From Ideonella sp. A 288 (GTDB lineage Bacteria > Pseudomonadota > Gammaproteobacteria > Burkholderiales > Burkholderiaceae_C): a stretch of DNA of 43,249 nucleotides. The notes beneath the pieces are model-generated. The model had not been told where the DNA came from and searched no databases. It saw only the letters and a program-made list of their open reading frames with translations. Position 1 is the stretch's first letter. Every line of letters begins with the position of its first letter. Positions 9,259 to 17,195 of this stretch are shown piece by piece. The stretch lies in the NCBI RefSeq assembly GCF_002198735.1, contig NZ_MWLO01000128.1, positions 135,200 through 178,448 of the forward strand. Direction: 5' to 3'. A program made the translations under genes and the position numbers.

Positions 9259-9775
9259 GCGACTCGATCTGTGGGCGGCATTGCTGGCCGCCGGCTTGGC
9301 CCTGGCTTCTGCCTTTGCCAGTCCTCTGGCACACGCTGCCGATGCGCCGGCCACTGCTGCTGCAACCCCTCGCGAGGCCGCTGCCGTCGCGGCCAACCCG
9401 GCGCTCGAGGCCCAGGTGATGGCGCTTTCCGCCGAGTTGCGCTGCCTCGTCTGCCAGAACCAGACCATTGCCGATTCGCATGCCGAGTTGGCGGTCGATC
9501 TTCGCCGCCAGATCCGCGAGATGCTCACCAAAGGGCAGGGCGAACGCGAGATCCTCGACTACATGACCCAGCGCTACGGCGACTTCGTGCTGTACCGCCC
9601 CCCCTTCAAGCCCACGACCGTCCTCCTCTGGCTCGGCCCGGCGTTGCTCCTGGTCGTCGCGCTCGGCTCGCTGGTCGTCGTCCTGCGGCGCCGCGACCGC
9701 CTGGCCGACGATGCCTTCGAACCCGACACTGACTCCGACGAACGAGAGACCGCCCCCGATGTCAAGAACCGATGA
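9251..9775 (+). CDS. ccmH: Cytochrome c maturation protein CcmH (CcmL-type)
   Basis: This thiol oxidoreductase holds the apocytochrome for CcmF. The 174-residue protein has a signal peptide (cleavage near AHAADA), the diagnostic LRCLVCQNQTIADS motif with the redox-active Cys pair, and a C-terminal membrane anchor near residues 119-140 followed by a short charged tail. It is the short form, without the TPR domain; the TPR part is the separate downstream gene ccmI. The start overlaps the end of ccmG by 8 nt. Confidence 0.95.
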   Translation: MARRLDLWAALLAAGLALASAFASPLAHAADAPATAAATPREAAAVAANPALEAQVMALSAELRCLVCQNQTIADSHAELAVDLRRQIREMLTKGQGEREILDYMTQRYGDFVLYRPPFKPTTVLLWLGPALLLVVALGSLVVVLRRRDRLADDAFEPDTDSDERETAPDVKNR

Positions 9776-10991
9776 CCTGAAGCGCCAGATCGCGCAGATC
9801 GACGAACTGATCCAGGGCGGAATGCTGACCGGCGACGCCGCCAAGCAGGCGCGCGCGCGCCTCGAAGAAGAACTGCTGGGTGCGGTGCTGCAATCGGCCT
9901 CGCCGTCACCGCCCACACCGACGCCCGCGCCGGCACCCGAGCCATCATTTTCCGGTGAACGTCCGTCGGCCAAGACCTGGTTGGGAATCGCCGGCTTCGT
10001 GGTGGCCGTTGGCGTGGCCGGCTACGCCTGGCTGGGCAATCGTGAAGGCCTCGCGGTGGCGCCCGGCGCCACCGCACCGGCGGCCGCGGCCAGCGGGGCC
10101 GCCCATGCGATGGGCGTCACCCAGATCGAGGGCCTGATCGAGAAACTGGCCGAGCGCCTGAAGAATGCCCCCGAGGACGCCGAAGGATGGTCGATGCTGG
10201 GCCGCTCCTATTCCGTGCTGGGCCGCCATGCCGAAGCAGTGCCGGCCTACAAGCGCGTGATCGAGTTGCGTCCGACCGATGGGCAGGCCCACGCCGATCT
10301 CGCCGATGCGCTGGCATCGGCCACCGGCAAGAGCCTGGATGGCGAGCCCGAGCAACTCATTGCGAAGGCGTTGACGCTCGAACCGGACAACCCCAAGGCG
10401 CTCTCGCTGTCGGGCACCATCGCCTTCAACCGCGGCGATGCTGCAGGCGCCGCCAGGCAGTGGGAACGCGCCCTGAAGAACCTCGAGCCCGGCTCCGACA
10501 TGGCGCGCCAGATGCAGGGGGCGCTGGACGAGGCCCGCCTGCGTGCCGGCCTGCCGGCGCAGTCGCCCGCGGCAGCGGTGGCCGCGACCGGCCAGGACGC
10601 CGCGGCGCCCGCATCCACCCAGGGTGCTGCTCCGGCAGCCGCCTCTGGCGCCACGGTGCAGGGCCGCGTGACGCTGGCGGCGTCCTTGGCCGGCAAGGCG
10701 TCGCCGGACGACACGGTGTTCGTGTTCGCCCGCCCCGTGGCCGGCGCGCGCGCGCCGTTGGCCATCCTGCGCAAGCAGGTCAAGGACCTGCCGATCGAGT
10801 TCACTCTCGACGACAGCCTGGCCATGAGTCCGTCCATGCGCATCTCCACCGTCACCGAAGTGGTGGTCGGGGCACGCATCAGCAAGAGCGGCAATGCAAT
10901 GCCCCAACCCGGCGACCTGCAGGGCCTCACCCCCATCGTCAAGGTGGGTGCCAAGGGTGTGGCCGTCGAGATCGCCGAGACCATCAAGTAG
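9759..10991 (+). CDS. ccmI: TPR apocytochrome chaperone CcmI (CycH-like)
   Basis: The 410-residue protein presents apocytochrome c to the CcmF/H lyase. It begins with a short coiled segment, then a Pro/Ala/Thr linker and a membrane helix near residues 72-90 (WLGIAGFVVAVGVAGYAWLG). TPR repeats follow (WSMLGRSYSVLGRHAEAV; AHADLADALASATG), then an Ala/Pro-rich linker and the C-terminal beta-rich CycH domain (GRVTLAASL... DTVFVFARPVAG). The ATG at 9759 overlaps the ccmH end by 17 nt and gives the standard MSRTDDLKRQI N-terminus; an earlier start at 9711 is less likely. Confidence 0.93.
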   Translation: MSRTDDLKRQIAQIDELIQGGMLTGDAAKQARARLEEELLGAVLQSASPSPPTPTPAPAPEPSFSGERPSAKTWLGIAGFVVAVGVAGYAWLGNREGLAVAPGATAPAAAASGAAHAMGVTQIEGLIEKLAERLKNAPEDAEGWSMLGRSYSVLGRHAEAVPAYKRVIELRPTDGQAHADLADALASATGKSLDGEPEQLIAKALTLEPDNPKALSLSGTIAFNRGDAAGAARQWERALKNLEPGSDMARQMQGALDEARLRAGLPAQSPAAAVAATGQDAAAPASTQGAAPAAASGATVQGRVTLAASLAGKASPDDTVFVFARPVAGARAPLAILRKQVKDLPIEFTLDDSLAMSPSMRISTVTEVVVGARISKSGNAMPQPGDLQGLTPIVKVGAKGVAVEIAETIK

Positions 10992-11026
10992 GGTCCCCGT
11001 GCCCGGCTGGACAGCGGGCGCGGCGG

Positions 11027-11032
11027 CACAAT
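11027..11032 (+). promoter_or_regulatory. Possible -10 element upstream of the RraA-like gene
   Basis: CACAAT occurs 35 nt before the rraA-like ATG in the 75-nt gap after ccmI. No clear -35 is visible, and no hairpin terminator was found for the ccm operon in this gap. Confidence 0.2.
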
Positions 11033-11066
11033 CATCGTCGCCCATCGACACCACCCATAACCCGAC

Positions 11067-11564
11067 ATGACCCAGCAGCCCGCCACGTGCGACCTTTGCG
11101 ACGCGCACAAGAACGACAGCGACGGAGCCTTCCGAGTGCTGCCGCCGGTGTTCCGCGACTTCGGCAAGCGCAGCGCGTTCTGCGGCGAGGTGGCCACCGT
11201 AAAGTGCCATGAGGACAACACGCTTGTGAAGGCGGCGGTCGATTCACCCGGCCTGGGTCGCGTGCTGGTGGTCGACGGCGGCGGATCGCTGCGGCGCGCG
11301 CTGGTGGGCGGCAACCTCGGCGCCGCTGCCGCGCGCAACGGCTGGGCCGGCGTGGTGGTGGACGGCTGCGTGCGCGACGTGGCCGAACTGGCGCAATGCG
11401 AGCTCGGCATCCGAGCGCTGGCCGCCATGCCATTACCCACCGAAAAGCGGAACCAGGGCCAGGCCGATGTGCCGGTGCAGGTGCAGGGCGTCTGGGTGCG
11501 CCCTGGCGACTGGTTGGTGGCCGATGCCGACGGCATCGTCGTGATGTCGGACCGGCCGGCATGA
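11067..11564 (+). CDS. rraA: RraA-like protein / putative 4-hydroxy-4-methyl-2-oxoglutarate aldolase
   Basis: The 165 residues form a complete RraA fold. The N-terminus [11 protein letters not shown] aligns with the family start, followed by [14 protein letters not shown], the Gly-rich [15 protein letters not shown] loop, and the metal/substrate motif [13 protein letters not shown]. Members either inhibit RNase E (RraA proper) or act as divalent-metal class II aldolases and oxaloacetate decarboxylases. The retained Arg-Asp of the catalytic motif fits the aldolase branch, and many beta-proteobacterial members are annotated with both names. It is translationally coupled (ATGA) to the next gene. 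Confidence 0.9.
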   Translation: MTQQPATCDLCDAHKNDSDGAFRVLPPVFRDFGKRSAFCGEVATVKCHEDNTLVKAAVDSPGLGRVLVVDGGGSLRRALVGGNLGAAAARNGWAGVVVDGCVRDVAELAQCELGIRALAAMPLPTEKRNQGQADVPVQVQGVWVRPGDWLVADADGIVVMSDRPA

Positions 11565-12046
11565 TCCCTGCCACTGCCGAGGCCATCGAGCGCGTCAGTG
11601 CACGGTGCCGGCGGCTGGTGGGCAAGCGCGCGATGTTCGCCGCGGGCGTCTCGATGGTGCCGGTGCCCGGGGTCGACTGGCTCACCGACATCGGCGTGCT
11701 GATGAAGGTGCTGCCCGAGATCAACGCGGCGTTCGGCTTGTCGCCTGAGCAGGTCGAGCAGTTGGCGCCGGAGCGCCGCGTGGTCGTCTACAAGGTCTTG
11801 TCGACGGCCGGCGGACTGGTGGCCGGCAAGTTGGTCACGCGCGCACTCGTGTTGCAGTTGCTCAACCTGGTGGGCGTGCGCCTCACCACCCAGCAGGCGG
11901 CCAAGTACGTGCCCCTGGCGGGTCAGGCGGTGTCGGCCGCCTTGACCTACTCGGCCCTGCGTTACGTGTGCCACCAGCACATCGACCAATGTGCCGCGGT
12001 GGCCCGCCAGCTTCAATTGCCAGCGCCGACCCCAGTGGGCGGCTAG
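11561..12046 (+). CDS. Conserved hypothetical protein, weak DUF697-like features
   Basis: A 161-residue protein that I do not recognise by name. It has a basic N-terminal helix, a segment with the pattern [26 protein letters not shown] (residues about 32-57) reminiscent of DUF697/GTPase-associated membrane proteins, and two hydrophobic stretches (residues about 80-105 and 118-135). The ATG at 11561 overlaps the RraA-like stop, so the two are probably co-translated. The 3' end overlaps the -10 element of the following tRNA gene. Confidence 0.75.
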   Translation: MIPATAEAIERVSARCRRLVGKRAMFAAGVSMVPVPGVDWLTDIGVLMKVLPEINAAFGLSPEQVEQLAPERRVVVYKVLSTAGGLVAGKLVTRALVLQLLNLVGVRLTTQQAAKYVPLAGQAVSAALTYSALRYVCHQHIDQCAAVARQLQLPAPTPVGG

Positions 12047-12049
12047 AAT
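12017..12049 (+). promoter_or_regulatory. Promoter of tRNA-Pro
   Basis: TAGAAT at 12044-12049 is a strong -10 hexamer placed ten bases before the mature tRNA 5' end. TTGCCA at 12017-12022 may be the -35, although the 21-nt spacer is long. It overlaps the last codons of the preceding gene. Confidence 0.5.
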
Positions 12050-12058
12050 GCAGGGCTT

Positions 12059-12135
12059 CGGGGTGTAGCGCAGTCTGGTAGCGCATCTGCTTTGGGAGCA
12101 GAGGGTCGCATGTTCGAATCATGTCACCCCGACCA
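12059..12135 (+). tRNA. tRNA-Pro (anticodon TGG)
   Basis: A full 77-nt cloverleaf. The acceptor stem CGGGGTG pairs with CACCCCG, the D-arm contains GCGC...GCGC, and the anticodon stem TCTGC/GCAGA encloses the loop TTTGGGA with TGG at 12093-12095. The T-arm has GTTCGAATC, and the CCA end is encoded (12133-12135). tRNA-Pro(TGG) reads CCN codons. The 62 nt after it contain nothing recognisable before the convergent gene. Confidence 0.97.
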
Positions 12136-12197
12136 TACAAAGCAACGACAGCCTCCGCGTCGCCAGCACCACGGGACGCGACGCCGGCCCCTCCTTC

Positions 12198-12878
12198 TCA
12201 GGCGCCGTTGCGGCGCTGGCGTCGGCTCAGCCCCAAGGCCGCCAGCGCGGCCGCCACCAGCGCGATGCCCGCGGGTTCGGGCACCTGTCCACCGTTTCCG
12301 CCGCCCTGAGTTCGCGTGGCGATCAGGAAGTCCTGCGCGGTGGGGCTGTACAGGCGGTTGACGATGTAATTGTTGGCGGCATTGGCCGTGTTGGCCGTGG
12401 CCAGCCAGGCATCGGCCAGTGCCAACTGGGCCGCCGTGCCCCCGTGTTGCACCGCAAAGTTGCCGGCGAGCACGGTGGACGGGGCCGCGTCGTGCGTGAT
12501 CTCCCACACGGCCAGCTGGAACGCCACGCTCTCGTTGTGGTTGTCGATCGGGCCAGCCACCGTGAACAGCTTGCCCAGCATGGCCGCCTGCACGAACGAC
12601 AGCCCGTGGTTGTCGCCGTTGGCGACGACCTGGTAGTTGTTGTACGTGACGTTCCAGTTGAAGCTCTGGAACAGGTCGGTGCAGAAGGTGACGAAGCTGT
12701 TGGACGCGCCGCCGTTGTACTCGCCCATCAACGCGCCCACGCCGACGTAGCCCGTCATCGTGGTGTCGATGGACTCGTAGCCGTACTGGAAGTTGTGCAG
12801 GGTCACCGGCGCGGCGATCGCGGGTGCTGCGGACAACAGGCCGGCGCAGGCCAGGCCGAGGGTGAGACGTTTCATCAT
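12198..12878 (-). CDS. PEP-CTERM sorting-signal protein
   Basis: A 226-residue exported protein. It has a signal peptide (cleavage after APAIAA, near residue 23), a beta-rich Asn/Thr/Ser body with SFVTFCTDLFQSF and NYQVV segments, and a C-terminal tripartite PEP-CTERM tag: VPEPAG, a hydrophobic helix, then RRQRR. Such proteins are cleaved by an exosortase and go to the cell surface or exopolysaccharide matrix. No exosortase gene is in the window. The start is the first of two adjacent ATGs (12878; the second gives a one-residue shorter protein). It runs toward the tRNA gene. Confidence 0.9.
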   Translation of the reverse strand: MMKRLTLGLACAGLLSAAPAIAAPVTLHNFQYGYESIDTTMTGYVGVGALMGEYNGGASNSFVTFCTDLFQSFNWNVTYNNYQVVANGDNHGLSFVQAAMLGKLFTVAGPIDNHNESVAFQLAVWEITHDAAPSTVLAGNFAVQHGGTAAQLALADAWLATANTANAANNYIVNRLYSPTAQDFLIATRTQGGGNGGQVPEPAGIALVAAALAALGLSRRQRRNGA

Positions 12879-13120
12879 GGGTCCGATCTTTCGAGGGGGC
12901 GGGGCATGAACGCCCCGCATCAGTGATCGGACTGTGCGTCGGCAAGTTGAGTCCCGGCACCCCGCGAATGGACTGCCGCGACGACACAGGGTGGCAAACC
13001 GTGAACACCTGCCGGGGCATCCCTGCGAACCGGGGCGCGCGAACAAGGGGGTCGGCGGCTCCTTGGATGGCCTCGGCAACGTCGCATCGCGCCTCGGTGC
13101 GGCCGCTTGCCTTCCCGGGA

Positions 13121-13142
13121 TATTTCTGTGATGATAGAAATA
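13121..13142. promoter_or_regulatory. Operator dyad upstream of arsR (ArsR-type binding site)
   Basis: TATTTCT at 13121-13127 and AGAAATA at 13136-13142 form a perfect 7-bp inverted repeat with an 8-nt spacer, an unusually AT-rich spot in this GC-rich sequence. It lies 22 bp before the GTG of the ArsR-family gene and overlaps a plausible -10 (GATAGA/TAGAAA). The arrangement fits autorepression by ArsR that is lifted by arsenite. The remaining 242 nt of the gap from 12879 show no gene. Confidence 0.75.
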
Positions 13143-13164
13143 CAGAGTCTTCACCGAGTCCTTC

Positions 13165-13506
13165 GTGCCCACGCCTCCCACCGAAGTCGTTGCCCAGTTC
13201 GCCCGCATGCTGTCGGCGATGGGTACCGAGCCCCGATTACGAATCGTGCGATTGCTGCTCACTGCGCATCCGCACGGGCTGGTGGTCGGCGACATCGCCC
13301 GCGAGACGGGCATCTCGGGGTCCACGCTGTCTCACCACCTGGACAAGTTGCGCACAGAGGGTGTGGTCACCGTGCGCCGCGAAGGCACGTTCCTCTGGTA
13401 TGCCGCCCACACCGAGGCCTTGCAGGGCCTGCTGGGCTTTCTGTATGCGGAGTGCTGCACCCGCAACAAGGCCATCGAGCCGCAGACCATCGTCTGCTGC
13501 GATTGA
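13165..13506 (+). CDS. arsR: ArsR-family metalloregulator with C-terminal cysteine pairs
   Basis: A 113-residue winged-helix repressor. The HTH core is GDIARETGISGSTLSHHLDK (residues about 42-61), followed by the wing VVTVRREGTFLWYA. Cys97-Cys98 and Cys111-Cys112 lie near the C-terminus, beyond the DNA-binding domain. This resembles the Acidithiobacillus ferrooxidans type, whose As(III) site uses C-terminal cysteines, rather than the E. coli type with cysteines in the DNA-binding helix. The GTG at 13165 gives the full N-terminal helix; an ATG at 13207 is an alternative. It is followed 16 nt later by arsM and preceded by the operator dyad. Confidence 0.9.
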   Translation: MPTPPTEVVAQFARMLSAMGTEPRLRIVRLLLTAHPHGLVVGDIARETGISGSTLSHHLDKLRTEGVVTVRREGTFLWYAAHTEALQGLLGFLYAECCTRNKAIEPQTIVCCD

Positions 13507-13522
13507 CCCTCAGGAGATCATC

Positions 13523-14455
13523 ATGAATGCACCCGTCGACATCCGGCAAGTCGTGAAGGACACGTACGGTGAGGCCGCTGCCCGTGTCGGTACGGCCGAT
13601 GTCGGCAGTTGTTGTGGCTCCAGCAGTTGCTGCGCCGCACCGGCATCGCCCGAGAGTTGGGATCCCATCACCTCCAACCTGTACGACGCCGCCCAGATGG
13701 GTGACGTGCCGGACACAGCGTTGCTGGCCTCGCTGGGCTGCGGCAACCCCACGGCCCTGGCCGAGTTGAAGGCCGGCGAGACCGTCCTCGACCTTGGCTC
13801 AGGCGGCGGCATCGACGTGCTCTTGTCGGCCCGGCGCGTGGGCCCGACCGGCCGGGCCTTCGGCCTGGACATGACCGAGCAGATGCTCGCGCTGGCCAAG
13901 GAGAACAAGCGCAAGAGCGGTCTGCGCAACGTGCACTTCCTCGAAGGCGAGATCGAGGACATCCCACTGCCGGACAACTCCGTGGACGTGGTGATCTCCA
14001 ACTGCGTGATCAACCTGTCGGCCGACAAGGACCGCGTGCTTCAGGAGGCCTTCCGCGTGCTCAAGCCCGGTGGCCGCTTCGCGGTGTCGGACGTGATCGT
14101 GCGCGGCGAGGTGCCTGCGGCGATTCGGCGGAGCATGGAACTGTGGGTGGGCTGCGTGGCCGGAGCCCTGTCCGAGCAGGACTACCTGGCCAAGCTCGCC
14201 GCGGCTGGCTTCGAGCAGGTGGGCATCGAAGTGACGCGGGTCTATTCCGCCGACGATGCCAAGGCGTTCCTGGCCTCGCAGGCCCAGGCGCCAGCCGTCG
14301 ACGCCCTGGCGCAGCAGGTGGACGGCAAGTTCGCCAGCGGATTCATCCGCGGCGTCAAGCCGATGTCTGCCGCCTGTCGGCCAGCCCCGGCCCGTGCGTC
14401 CGATCAGGCAGAGGCCCCCGTCTCGCTGCCCACCGGGGGCCGCTGCTGCGGTTGA
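13523..14455 (+). CDS. arsM: Arsenite S-adenosylmethionine methyltransferase ArsM
   Basis: The 310-residue class I SAM methyltransferase converts As(III) to methylated arsenicals. The SAM loop VLDLGSGGGIDVLLSARRVG covers residues about 88-107. The three conserved arsenic-binding cysteines are visible as LGCGNP (Cys73), SNCVINL (Cys161) and WVGCVAGAL (Cys211), matching the Cys72/174/224 set of the algal enzyme. Extra Cys pairs occur near the N-terminus (Cys30-31, Cys36-37) and at the end (RCCG). A good AGGAG precedes the ATG at 13523. It forms a two-gene operon with arsR. The C-terminal 45 residues are Ala/Pro rich. Confidence 0.95.
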   Translation: MNAPVDIRQVVKDTYGEAAARVGTADVGSCCGSSSCCAAPASPESWDPITSNLYDAAQMGDVPDTALLASLGCGNPTALAELKAGETVLDLGSGGGIDVLLSARRVGPTGRAFGLDMTEQMLALAKENKRKSGLRNVHFLEGEIEDIPLPDNSVDVVISNCVINLSADKDRVLQEAFRVLKPGGRFAVSDVIVRGEVPAAIRRSMELWVGCVAGALSEQDYLAKLAAAGFEQVGIEVTRVYSADDAKAFLASQAQAPAVDALAQQVDGKFASGFIRGVKPMSAACRPAPARASDQAEAPVSLPTGGRCCG

Positions 14456-14503
14456 GGGCCTGGCGCGGCATGGCGGCTGTCCCCGTGACCGCACCGAGTG
14501 CGC

Positions 14504-16027
14504 TCAGGTGCCGCAATAGGTCTGGTAGCAGGCCGTGACGGCCGCTGGCGCCGGCTCGGCGTAGCGGGCCAGGTCCGGCGCTTCGTCGTGCGGCTGGCGC
14601 AATGCGGCCAGCAAGCGGTCGAAGGGACCGAGGTCGCCGTCATCCGAGGCGGCGGCCAGCGCCTCCTCGACCCGGTGGTTGCGCGGGATGATCCAGGGGT
14701 TCGCGAGCCGCATGCGCTCGGCGCGCCCGATGTCGTCCGGGCCGTCGGCGGGCGCGTCCAGCGCGCAGCGGTCGCGCCAGCGTGCCAGCCAGGCGTCCAG
14801 CGCGTCGGGGGCGGCGAATAGCGCTCTCAATCCGGCCGCGTCGCCGGCGGCGGCATTGGCGAGCCGGCGCCAGGCCAGCGTGAAGTCGACCGACTGGGCG
14901 TGCAGCATCGCCAGAAAGTCGTCGGCCAGGGCCATGTCGGCCGCAATGCTGGCGGTGTCGCTGGCAGCCACCGCGGCGCTCAGGCCGAGCTTCGCGCGTC
15001 GGCCTTGCAGCAAGGCCTCGGCATACAGGGCCGGGAAGGCGTCGATCACCTCCGTCACCTGGGCCACCGCGCGTTGCACCGAGGCCTCATCCTCGGCGTC
15101 GGCCATCAGCGGCAGCAGTGTCTCGGCCAGGCGAGCCAGGTTCCACCGGGCGATGCGCGGCTGGTTGCCGTAGGCATAGCGGCCGCCGTGGTCGATGCTG
15201 CTGAAGACCGCCTCGGGGTCGAAGGCTTCCATGAAGGCGCAGGGCCCGTAGTCGATGGTCTCGCCGGAGATGGCCATGTTGTCGGTGTTCATCACGCCAT
15301 GGATGAAGCCCACGTTCATCCACGCGGCGATGAGTGCAGCCTGCCGCGTGGCCACCGCCTTCAGCAAGGCAAGGTGACGCTCCGGCGTGCCGGCCAGGTG
15401 GGGGTCGTGGCGTGCGATCGCGTAGTCGGCCAGCTGGCGCAGCTTGTCGAGCTCGCCCCGGGCCGCGAAGTACTGGAAGGTGCCCACGCGCAGGTGGCTC
15501 GCGGCCACGCGCGTGAGCACCGCGCCGGGCAGGGCCCGATCGCGGCGGACCGGCTCGCCGGTGGCGGCCACGGCCAGGGCCCGCGTCGTGGGGATGCCCA
15601 GGGCGTGCATGGCCTCGCCGATCAGCACCTCGCGCAGCATCGGGCCGACCGCGGCCCGGCCATCGCCGCCGCGCGAGAACGGTGTGCGCCCCGAGCCCTT
15701 GAAGGCGATGTCGCGGCGTCGCCCGGCCCGATCAATCACCTCGCCCAGCAGCAGCGCACGGCCATCGCCCAGCTGCGGCGAGAAGCCCCCGAACTGGTGG
15801 CCGGCATAGGCCTGGGCGATCGGCTCGGCGCCGTCGGGCAGCGCGTTGCCGGCGAACAGCGCCGCGCCTTCCGGGCCACCCAGCGCCGGGGCATCCAGCC
15901 TCAACTCGGTGGCGAGCGCCTCGTTGAAGTAGAGCAGTTGCGGCGCCGGCGCGGGTGTGGGCTTCCAGGCGACGTACAAGCCTGGCAGGTCGCGGGCATA
16001 GGTGTTGTCGAAGCCGAAGGGCAGCAT
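14504..16027 (-). CDS. selO: Protein adenylyltransferase SelO (YdiU family)
   Basis: A 507-residue pseudokinase-fold enzyme that transfers AMP to protein hydroxyl groups and is linked to redox stress. Family motifs are FDNTYARDLPG at the N-terminus, AGHQFGGFSPQLGDGRA, the Lys-containing FKGSGRTPFSRGGDGRAA, and the metal-binding HGVMNTDNMAISGETIDYGP. The C-terminus is CYQTYCGT. Eukaryotic SelO has selenocysteine near the end; here Cys505, third from the end, takes that place. The ATG at 16027 was chosen because residues before it (Arg/Gly/Pro rich) are not conserved. The 125-nt gap upstream holds nothing clear. Confidence 0.95.
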   Translation of the reverse strand: MLPFGFDNTYARDLPGLYVAWKPTPAPAPQLLYFNEALATELRLDAPALGGPEGAALFAGNALPDGAEPIAQAYAGHQFGGFSPQLGDGRALLLGEVIDRAGRRRDIAFKGSGRTPFSRGGDGRAAVGPMLREVLIGEAMHALGIPTTRALAVAATGEPVRRDRALPGAVLTRVAASHLRVGTFQYFAARGELDKLRQLADYAIARHDPHLAGTPERHLALLKAVATRQAALIAAWMNVGFIHGVMNTDNMAISGETIDYGPCAFMEAFDPEAVFSSIDHGGRYAYGNQPRIARWNLARLAETLLPLMADAEDEASVQRAVAQVTEVIDAFPALYAEALLQGRRAKLGLSAAVAASDTASIAADMALADDFLAMLHAQSVDFTLAWRRLANAAAGDAAGLRALFAAPDALDAWLARWRDRCALDAPADGPDDIGRAERMRLANPWIIPRNHRVEEALAAASDDGDLGPFDRLLAALRQPHDEAPDLARYAEPAPAAVTACYQTYCGT

Positions 16028-16152
16028 GCGGGCAGGATCGGGTGGGATGGCCTGCAGTGTGCCGGGAATCGCCCGCCCGCGCCGGCCACGCCCGCTCGGC
16101 CCCACGGCCGGACGGGTGCGGCGGTGGGCGCGGGCCGATCAGCGTCGGCGGG

Positions 16153-17028
16153 TCAGCTCGACGGGGCGAGCTTGTCCTGGGTGCGCGTGTCGAAGTCGCC
16201 GGCGTCGTGGCGCTCGGCCAACTGGCTCGATGGCTGGCCCCAGGTGCGGTTGACCATGCGGCCGCGCTGCACGGCGGGGCGGCTGGCGATCTGGTCGGCC
16301 CAGCGCAGCACGTGGGTGTACTCGTGCACCTGCAGGAACTCGCCGGCCTCGTAGAGCTGGCCCTTGGCCAGGGCGCCGTACCAGGGCCAGACGGCCATGT
16401 CGGCGATGGTGTAGTCCGGCCCGGCCAGGTAGGCACTCTCGGCCAGGCGCCGGTCGAGCACGTCGAGCTGGCGCTTGGTTTCCATGGCGAACCGATCGAT
16501 CGCGTACTCGATCTTCGTCGGCGCGTAGGCATAGAAGTGGCCGAAGCCGCCGCCCAGGTAGGGGGCACTGCCCATCTGCCAGAACAGCCACGACAGGCAC
16601 TCGGCGCGTTCGGGCAGGCCCGTGGGCAGGAAGGCGCCGAACTTCTCGGCCAGGTGCATGAGGATCGCGCCGGATTCGAACACCCGCACCGGCGCGGCTC
16701 CGCTGCGGTCCAGAAGGGCCGGGATCTTGGAGTTCGGGTTCACCGCGACGAAGCCGCTGCCGAACTGGTCGCCTTCGTTGATGCGGATGAGCCAGGCGTC
16801 GTACTCGGCGCCGGCGTGGCCCAGCGCCAGCAGTTCTTCCAGCATCACCGTCACCTTGACGCCGTTCGGCGTGGCCAGCGAGTACAGCTGCAGCGGGTGG
16901 CGGCCGACCGGCAGGTCCTTGTCGTGCGTCGGTCCGGAGATCGGTCGGTTGATGTTGGCGAAGCGGCCGCCGTTGGCCTTGTTCCAGGTCCAGACGGTGG
17001 GCGGCGTGTAGGCGGTCGAATCGGTCAT
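16153..17028 (-). CDS. yghU: Glutathione S-transferase family disulfide-bond oxidoreductase (YghU-like)
   Basis: The 291-residue protein is close in length to E. coli YghU (288). The nu-class N-terminal extension is present (YTPPTVWTWNK, then RFANINRPISGP), followed by a thioredoxin-like domain (LQLYSLATPNGVKVTVMLEE; NPNSKIPALLD; VFESGAILMHLAEK). The helical domain contains WLFWQMGSAPYLGGGFGHFYAYAP. These enzymes bind glutathione or glutathionylspermidine and reduce disulfides. The ATG at 17028 gives the expected start MTDSTAYTPPT. It is divergent from a second GST gene, with a perfect dyad between them. Confidence 0.92.
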   Translation of the reverse strand: MTDSTAYTPPTVWTWNKANGGRFANINRPISGPTHDKDLPVGRHPLQLYSLATPNGVKVTVMLEELLALGHAGAEYDAWLIRINEGDQFGSGFVAVNPNSKIPALLDRSGAAPVRVFESGAILMHLAEKFGAFLPTGLPERAECLSWLFWQMGSAPYLGGGFGHFYAYAPTKIEYAIDRFAMETKRQLDVLDRRLAESAYLAGPDYTIADMAVWPWYGALAKGQLYEAGEFLQVHEYTHVLRWADQIASRPAVQRGRMVNRTWGQPSSQLAERHDAGDFDTRTQDKLAPSS

Positions 17029-17107
17029 CCAGCGGGCTCCAGGCATCGGTCGGGGGTGCGGCGGCGGGTCTGCAGGCGTCGCGCAGGTGCCAGTGTGCCG
17101 GCAATTG

Positions 17108-17127
17108 GCAGTGCACCATTGCACTGC
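17108..17127. promoter_or_regulatory. Perfect 8-bp inverted repeat between divergent GST genes
   Basis: GCAGTGCA at 17108-17115, spacer CCAT, then TGCACTGC at 17120-17127. It lies 80 bp from the yghU-like ATG and 69 bp from the other GST ATG, in a 167-bp divergent intergenic region. A shared operator for a dimeric regulator is the simplest reading. No regulator gene is adjacent. Confidence 0.55.
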
Positions 17128-17195
17128 GGCCATGTCGCGACCGGCCCGCACGCCTGCAGGGCGTTCCACCTGCCATCCACTCGAAAGCCCGGCCC

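Noticed and set aside
12879-13325. N-terminal extension of the reverse-strand PEP-CTERM protein
   Set aside because: It would cover the arsR promoter and precede a perfect signal peptide; the start at 12878 is consistent with export.
14504-14530. Selenocysteine at the SelO C-terminus
   Set aside because: The codon at the expected place is Cys (in YCGT), followed by a normal stop; no in-frame internal TGA is needed.
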